Source: Bog-375 sp049587755 (GTDB taxonomy: Bacteria > Acidobacteriota > Terriglobia > Bryobacterales > Bryobacteraceae). Taken from it: a stretch of 64,000 nt of DNA. The position numbers and the translations under genes were made by a program. This document shows, piece after piece, positions 59,786 to 64,000 of this stretch (its first letter is position 1; every line of letters starts with the position of its first letter). Below the pieces are notes generated by a model. It saw only the letters and a list, made by a program, of their open reading frames with translations, searched no databases and had not been told where the DNA came from. The stretch covers positions 1 through 64,000 of the forward strand of contig JBAVEN010000034.1 of the NCBI GenBank assembly GCA_049587755.1, read 5' to 3'.

Positions 59786-60946
59786 TCACGCACCGCCCAG
59801 CGCGGCGCTGATCGCGTTGCGCAGAGTTGTCTCAGTGGGGCCCCCGACGTAATGCTGGCGGATGACGCCGCTGCGATCGATGACGAACAACTGGGGGACG
59901 GCGCGGATGCCGTATTGCCGATGCACATCGCGCCGGCCGTCCATCAGCACGGACAACTGGTAGCCGTTCTTCCTGAGGAATCCGGCCACCGTGCCTTTTT
60001 CTTCGTCATTGATGCCGAAGAACTGCACCTTACCGGCAAATTCTTCGCGCAGCTTTTCCACGATCGGCAGTTCCCGGCGGCAAGGCCCGCACCAGGTGGC
60101 CCAGAAATCCAGCACTACCACGGTGCCGCGCAGGTCGCTCAGCCGTACTGTCTCGCCGGAGACCGACTTCAGTTGAAAGTCCGCAGCCGTCAGGCCGGTG
60201 AGCATAGCGTGCTGCTCCTGCGGCAGCACCAGCATGTCCACTTCTTTCCATTTCTTGTCGGGCGTCCAGGTGAAGAGCGAGTCGTCCACCTCGTCATCGA
60301 CTTCCAGCTTCTTGACTTTAGTTTCAATCCGGCTGCCGTCGAGACCGGCGCCGGATGGCGAGGTTTGGATCGCGCGCAGCACCAGGAAGCGGTTCTTGTC
60401 GACCCAGATCTCGTGCGCCGCCCTCTGCGCCCGCGCGGCGATTACATAACAAGGCACCTTGGTGTGTCCGAGGCCGTAGGTGTCTTCGCGCACGATTTCC
60501 GGCGATTCCGCGACCTGCGCCAGGGCGACGAAACGCGAGAGCAGGAGTCGCGCAATGAATTCGCGCAGATCGCCAGGCTGATTCCGGCCGGCCGCCGCCG
60601 ATTCTTCATCCGCATCGTCCGCAACCCCGGCAACCTCCTGTTTCATCCACTGCTTGGCCTTGGGCAGCGCTTTCCAGGTGGTAGCGCCGTCGCTCACCGC
60701 CAGGCCTTCCACGTCGCCTGCGCGCGTCCAGGCGCGGAACTTGCCCGGCGGCCCTTCAGCCAGCTCGTAGTCGGACTCCAGGAACTGCGAGGCACCACCG
60801 CGAATGATCGTGTCCGTCCGCGTGGCAACCACGTGGACAGCGTGCAAATGAAGATAAGCATGGGCGACTTTGGCAAGTACGTCCGCCGCCTGCGGTTGAG
60901 CGCCCGCACTAGCGGCCAGAAATAACAGCGTTACGGCGCAGCGCAT
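59786..60946 (-). CDS. exported LolA-like domain fused to a TlpA-type thioredoxin
   Basis: 386 residues with signal peptide MRCAVTLLFLAASAGAQPQA. Residues ~20-230 form a LolA/DUF2092-like beta domain (VLAKVAHAYLHLHAVHVVAT, KFRAWTRAGDVEGLAVSDG). Residues ~250-386 form a thioredoxin domain with active site WATWCGPCRRELP and the cis-Pro loop IRAVPQLFVIDRSG. TlpA/ResA-type proteins reduce periplasmic disulphides. ATG 60946 is preferred to the upstream 60985. It is divergent from the TIGR03435 gene. The fused lipid-carrier-like half is unusual. Confidence 0.85.
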   Translation of the reverse strand: MRCAVTLLFLAASAGAQPQAADVLAKVAHAYLHLHAVHVVATRTDTIIRGGASQFLESDYELAEGPPGKFRAWTRAGDVEGLAVSDGATTWKALPKAKQWMKQEVAGVADDADEESAAAGRNQPGDLREFIARLLLSRFVALAQVAESPEIVREDTYGLGHTKVPCYVIAARAQRAAHEIWVDKNRFLVLRAIQTSPSGAGLDGSRIETKVKKLEVDDEVDDSLFTWTPDKKWKEVDMLVLPQEQHAMLTGLTAADFQLKSVSGETVRLSDLRGTVVVLDFWATWCGPCRRELPIVEKLREEFAGKVQFFGINDEEKGTVAGFLRKNGYQLSVLMDGRRDVHRQYGIRAVPQLFVIDRSGVIRQHYVGGPTETTLRNAISAALGGA

Positions 60947-61083
60947 CTGACCTACTGGTTTACTTGAGACGCGGGACGAGCGCAAGGGGGCCCGGCTATC
61001 GGTCTCTTCTTCGAAAAGTGAATTGGGACACTCCCCAAAACTTGATTGGATCTTTTTCGCCGCGGAATCGTATATTCAAAGGT

Positions 61084-61977
61084 ATGAAAGTCATTCGCTG
61101 GGCAATTCTTGCTGCTTTTGTAACGTTGGCCGGTTTTGGCCAGACTGCGCCGCCAACGCAGTTCGAGGTCGCGTCCATCCGGCCGGCTCCTCCTTTCACT
61201 CCTGGGCAGATTGGCCTGGGCTTGCATATCGATGGCTCCCAGGTCAGCATTCGCCAGTTCGCTCTGAAGGATGACCTGGCGATTGCATTCAACCTCAAGC
61301 AATATCAGATCGTGGGGCCAGACTGGCTGGCAACCGAAAGGTTTGACATTGTCGCCAAGCTGCCGGAGGGCGCCCCGCGCGACCAGGTGCGGCCCATGCT
61401 GCAGGCCTTGCTGCTGGACCGGTTTCAGTTGAAAACGCACCATGAATCCAAAGACTTTTCCGTCTATGGCATGGTAGTCGCCAAGAGCGGGCTCAAGATG
61501 AAGGAACTGCCGCCCGATCCAGCGGATCCCGCGACCGATGGCGGTAATAAGAGCAACCAGGGCGGCGTCAACGTCGAGGTCAGCGCCGGGCGCGGCGGCG
61601 TGGTGGCCAACTACGGCCACGGGTCGTACTTCACGATGGGCGACGACCGCATCGAAGCCAAGAAAATGCAGATGAACTTTGTGGCCGATATGCTGGCGCG
61701 TTTCGAGGACCGGCCGGTGGTCGACATGACCGGGCTGACAGGCAAGTACGATTTCACGCTCACGTTTGCCGAGGAGGACTATCGCGCCATGATGATCCGG
61801 GCGGCCATTTCGTCCGGCATGGCGCTGCCACCCGAAGCCATCCAGGCCATGGAGCGCGCCTCCGGCGATTCCCTTTTCAGCGCTTTGCAAGCGATTGGAC
61901 TCAAGTTGGAATCGCGGAAGGCGCCGCTCGACGTCCTGGTGATCGACCACGCAGAAAAAACCCCGACGGAAAACTAG
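61084..61977 (+). CDS. TIGR03435-family exported protein
   Basis: 297 residues. ATG 61084 opens a signal peptide (MKVIRWAILAAFVTLAGFGQ). The mature part has the TIGR03435 landmarks: FEVASIRPAPPF, IVGPDWLATERFDIVAKLPE, LQALLLDRFQLKTHHESKDF and the end DRPVVDMTGLTGKYDFTLTF with LQAIGLKLESRKAPLDVLVI. The family is strongly expanded in Solibacter and related soil Acidobacteria; its function is unknown. A TATATT at 61071-61076 may be its -10 element. Confidence 0.92.
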   Translation: MKVIRWAILAAFVTLAGFGQTAPPTQFEVASIRPAPPFTPGQIGLGLHIDGSQVSIRQFALKDDLAIAFNLKQYQIVGPDWLATERFDIVAKLPEGAPRDQVRPMLQALLLDRFQLKTHHESKDFSVYGMVVAKSGLKMKELPPDPADPATDGGNKSNQGGVNVEVSAGRGGVVANYGHGSYFTMGDDRIEAKKMQMNFVADMLARFEDRPVVDMTGLTGKYDFTLTFAEEDYRAMMIRAAISSGMALPPEAIQAMERASGDSLFSALQAIGLKLESRKAPLDVLVIDHAEKTPTEN

Positions 61978-61988
61978 GTCTCCGTCGG
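61963..61988. terminator. hairpin spanning the stop codon of the TIGR03435 gene
   Basis: CCGACGG (61963-61969) pairs perfectly with CCGTCGG (61982-61988) around a 12-base loop that contains the TAG stop (61975-61977). No T-run follows, so it may act as a pause or mRNA-end stabiliser. Confidence 0.4.
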
Positions 61989-62065
61989 CGCCCTTCGGAG
62001 CTGGGCCCAGAAGGCACCCAGCAAGCAGGCGGTGTGGTGGTAACACCGAAGGTCGTGGCTCGGCG

Positions 62066-62548
62066 CTAGCGCTTGTAGCCGATCATGCGCAGGAAAGCGC
62101 GTCGATGTTCGGCATCCTCGGCGGTCTCGACGCCTTTGGGACAAAAGCCGTCGATGACGCCCATCACGCCGCGGCCCAGCTCGGTTTCGGCTATGACCAC
62201 TTCTACCGGGTTGGCAGTAGCGCAATAGATGCTGCAGACTTCCGGCACGTCTTTGATGCGTCCCAGGACGTTGATGGGGTAGCCTTCGCGCATCACGGCC
62301 ACGAAGATGTGGCCGGCGGCGACGGCGGAAGCGTTGCGGACCGCGAGTCGCTTGAGCTCCTCATCATTGCCATCGGCGCGCGTCAGGCAGGGGCCTGACG
62401 CCTCGTTGAAAGCGATCCCGAACTTCATCTGCGGCACGGTGGTAGCGATGGCCTCGTACACATCCTCGACGGTCTTGATGAAGTGGGTCTGCCCGAGAAT
62501 CAGATTCACGCCCGCGGGTATTTCGAGCGGCACGATCTTCAATTCCAT
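62066..62548 (-). CDS. adenosine-specific kinase (DUF355)
   Basis: A 160-residue cytoplasmic protein of the archaeal/bacterial adenosine-specific kinase family. It has VNLILGQTHFIKTVEDVYEA, FGIAFNEASGPCLTRADGND, AAGHIFVAVMREGYPINVLG and CSIYCATANPVEVVIAETEL. The length matches. ATG 62548 (MELKIVPLEIP) is preferred over an ATG two codons upstream. It is divergent from the GAF-ANTAR gene. The biochemical role of the family is not well established. Confidence 0.9.
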   Translation of the reverse strand: MELKIVPLEIPAGVNLILGQTHFIKTVEDVYEAIATTVPQMKFGIAFNEASGPCLTRADGNDEELKRLAVRNASAVAAGHIFVAVMREGYPINVLGRIKDVPEVCSIYCATANPVEVVIAETELGRGVMGVIDGFCPKGVETAEDAEHRRAFLRMIGYKR

Positions 62549-62696
62549 AAGCAACCATCAGCATAGCAGGGCTCGCGCGCAAGCGGCTTCACCGGCCGAT
62601 TCGGTCGAGCGCTGCGCAGGCTTCGGAAAAAAGATTGATCTCTCGCATAGAAAATATCGATTGCACCGCGCTTTCTCCGGCGGATAGCTTGAAAGT

Positions 62697-63479
62697 ATGG
62701 CCACGAAGAAGCCCGCCGAGGCGCCACCCTCGCTGGTTCCCGTGCTTCACCAGGTGAGCAAGATCGTCAGCTCGAAACTGACGCTCGACGAGATGCTGGG
62801 CGAAGTGGTCGGGCTCGGCGTGCAAGCCACGGCTTGCGACGCTTGCTTGGTGTACCTGATCGATCCGGCCACCAACGAAGTGGTGCTGCGCGCTTCGCAG
62901 GTGCCGCACGCCACGGCGCTGGGCAACCTGCGCATGCACGTAGGCGAAGGAATTACCGGTTGGGTGGCCGAACACAAATCCGTGGTGGCTCTTTCCTCCA
63001 ACGCCTCCCGCGACGGCAGGTTCAAGCTCTTCCAAGGGTTGGTGGAAGACACCTACGAAGCTCTGCTCTCCGTGCCGCTGGTGAGCGCCGGGGACCTGGT
63101 GGGAGTGATCAACGTTCAGCACCGGGAGCCGCACGAGCACAGCCACGACGAGATCGGCACCATGGTGTTCATCGGTGAACAGCTCGGCGTGGCTATCGCC
63201 AAGTCCTTTTTGCAGGAGGAGAACGCCCGCCTGCTGGAGCAGACCCTGGAAATGCGGCGCGAACTGGAAACGCGCAAGCTGGTGGAGCGCGCCAAGGGCA
63301 TTCTGCAGCGCAGGCGCCAGCTCACCGAAGAGGAAGCCTACCTCCGCCTGCGCGAGCAGAGCCGCCGTCTGCGCCGCCCCATGAAGGAACTGGCCGAAGC
63401 CATCATCCTCAACGAAGAACTGGAGCGCCAGGGCAGCGAGGAGCCGAAGGCCGGACCGGAGGGAGAGGGAGAACGGTAA
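62697..63479 (+). CDS. GAF-ANTAR regulator
   Basis: 260 residues. A GAF domain (~15-165) has LTLDEMLGEVVGLGVQATAC, VGEGITGWVAEHKSVVAL and LLSVPLVSAGDLVGVINVQH. A coiled coil links to a C-terminal ANTAR RNA-binding domain (~190-245: KLVERAKGILQRRRQLTEEE, AYLRLREQSRRLRRPMKELA). ANTAR proteins act as antiterminators on nascent RNA hairpins. No cognate receiver or adjacent leader is visible. The tail is Glu/Gly-rich. Confidence 0.9.
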   Translation: MATKKPAEAPPSLVPVLHQVSKIVSSKLTLDEMLGEVVGLGVQATACDACLVYLIDPATNEVVLRASQVPHATALGNLRMHVGEGITGWVAEHKSVVALSSNASRDGRFKLFQGLVEDTYEALLSVPLVSAGDLVGVINVQHREPHEHSHDEIGTMVFIGEQLGVAIAKSFLQEENARLLEQTLEMRRELETRKLVERAKGILQRRRQLTEEEAYLRLREQSRRLRRPMKELAEAIILNEELERQGSEEPKAGPEGEGER

Positions 63480-63571
63480 ACACCGCCGGCTGATCTTGGT
63501 GGAACGCCTCGAGACCGCGCGCGATCCACCGCCGCGCATGACAAATTTGGGTGTTTTTGTCGTTTTTATTG

Positions 63572-63600
63572 TTGACTCAGCCGGCTCTCTCCGATACACT
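63572..63600 (+). promoter_or_regulatory. good sigma70-type promoter for the barrel gene
   Basis: TTGACT (63572-63577) and TACACT (63595-63600) are separated by 17 bp. The predicted start of transcription near 63607 leaves a ~28 base leader with GGAGG in front of ATG 63635. Confidence 0.6.
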
Positions 63601-63634
63601 CCTTGAGAATCAGTGAGGACTGCGGAGGAAACGG

Positions 63635-64000
63635 ATGCGCAATCGCCGTCAAGCGGGTTGGCTTTTTGTCGCACTGGCGATTTTTTTGGCCGGTGCTTTC
63701 CCATCTGGGCTGTGCTTCGGCCAGTCTCCGGACACTGGCGGTCAAGCCGGGACCAGCGCACCACCACCGGCGCCACCACCACCACCGGCGCCGAAGAGCA
63801 GCGAAGGGCTGCCGCGATTCGGCGTAGCGGCGGGCGTCTCGACGCTGGGTGCAGGCATACAGGCCGCGACGGCGGTAACCAGGCATTCGAACGTTCGATT
63901 TGGGTTTAACGATTTCAGCTATAGCACCACTTTCAACAAGGACGGAATCGCCTACAACGGCACTTTGAGCCTGCGGTCCGCGGAGGTCCTGTACGACCAG
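63635..64000 (+). CDS. outer-membrane beta-barrel protein, 3' end cut by window edge
   Basis: 122 codons are visible, open to the right edge. The signal peptide (WLFVALAIFLAGAFPSGLCF, cleavage near GQS) is followed by a Pro-rich spacer (APPPAPPPPPAP), then the barrel start (GVAAGVSTLGAGIQAATAVT, NVRFGFNDFSYSTTFNKDGI and YNGTLSLRSAEVLYD). The strand and turn rhythm matches acidobacterial outer-membrane proteins. ATG 63635 follows GGAGG and lies behind the promoter at 63572-63600. Confidence 0.7.
   Translation, partial: MRNRRQAGWLFVALAIFLAGAFPSGLCFGQSPDTGGQAGTSAPPPAPPPPPAPKSSEGLPRFGVAAGVSTLGAGIQAATAVTRHSNVRFGFNDFSYSTTFNKDGIAYNGTLSLRSAEVLYDQ

Overview
This is 64 kb of GC-rich DNA that reads like a soil Acidobacteriota chromosome of the Bryobacterales / Candidatus Solibacter type. 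The pointers are a TIGR03435-type secreted protein (61084-61977), a decayed C-terminus of the Solibacter TIGR03437 type (near 35060-35215), the futalosine menaquinone gene mqnA, many secreted or outer-membrane proteins of unknown function, and large two-component kinases. This placement is inferred from protein families; there is no rRNA in the window. About 57 protein genes (two cut by the window edges), one tRNA and two gene remnants are supported. There is no CRISPR array, prophage or insertion sequence, and no gene-free stretch longer than about 300 bases.

Layout. 1-5 kb: an edge-truncated DUF3300 protein and an orphan CzcA/CusA-type metal RND pump. 4.6-6.1 kb: a small overlapping gene pair containing a nucleotidyltransferase, then mqnA. 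6.2-13.3 kb: a GH57 glycoside hydrolase, a beta-propeller/phosphoesterase exoprotein and a GT-C-like membrane protein. 13.3-20.2 kb: a leftward housekeeping cluster (hldE2/rfaE2, mfd, a SurA/PpiC-like isomerase, an OB-HD nuclease-like protein, a BlaI-type repressor) with mostly overlapping genes. 20.2-22.1 kb: a cyclase-like pseudogene remnant and a secreted Ig-like protein of lower GC. 22.2-27.7 kb: a methyltransferase, a sugar/uronate set (transaldolase-type aldolase, PfkB kinase, SDR dehydrogenase) and a PLP decarboxylase. 27.8-36.6 kb: a LolA-like protein, a NarL-type two-component pair, murB, DUF2461, a polytopic membrane protein, DinB and asnS.

A selenocysteine tRNA (selC, UCA anticodon) lies at 36707-36800 between asnS and a five-PAS hybrid histidine kinase. 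It predicts a selenoprotein system elsewhere in the genome. 40-47.8 kb: rlmN, a purine permease, a LytS/LytR-type two-component pair, two tandem outer-membrane barrel paralogues and a PilZ protein. 47.9-50 kb: only the F0 membrane part of ATP synthase (atpE, atpB, atpI, atpZ) with no F1 genes beside it. 50.1-56 kb: a minimal Tad/Flp pilus engine (cpaB, cpaF, tadB, tadC) closed by a 29-residue membrane peptide that standard ORF cut-offs miss.

56.2-59.2 kb holds the most unusual locus. A 622-residue polytopic protein fuses an isoprenylcysteine-methyltransferase-like domain, a PAP2 phosphatase-like domain and an Lgt-like domain. It is translationally coupled to a lipocalin/CrtC-like protein. This looks like an undescribed envelope-lipid modification unit. 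59.4-64 kb: a small unknown protein, a LolA-like/TlpA thioredoxin fusion, the TIGR03435 protein, an adenosine-specific kinase, a GAF-ANTAR regulator and the start of an outer-membrane barrel protein with a good sigma70-type promoter.
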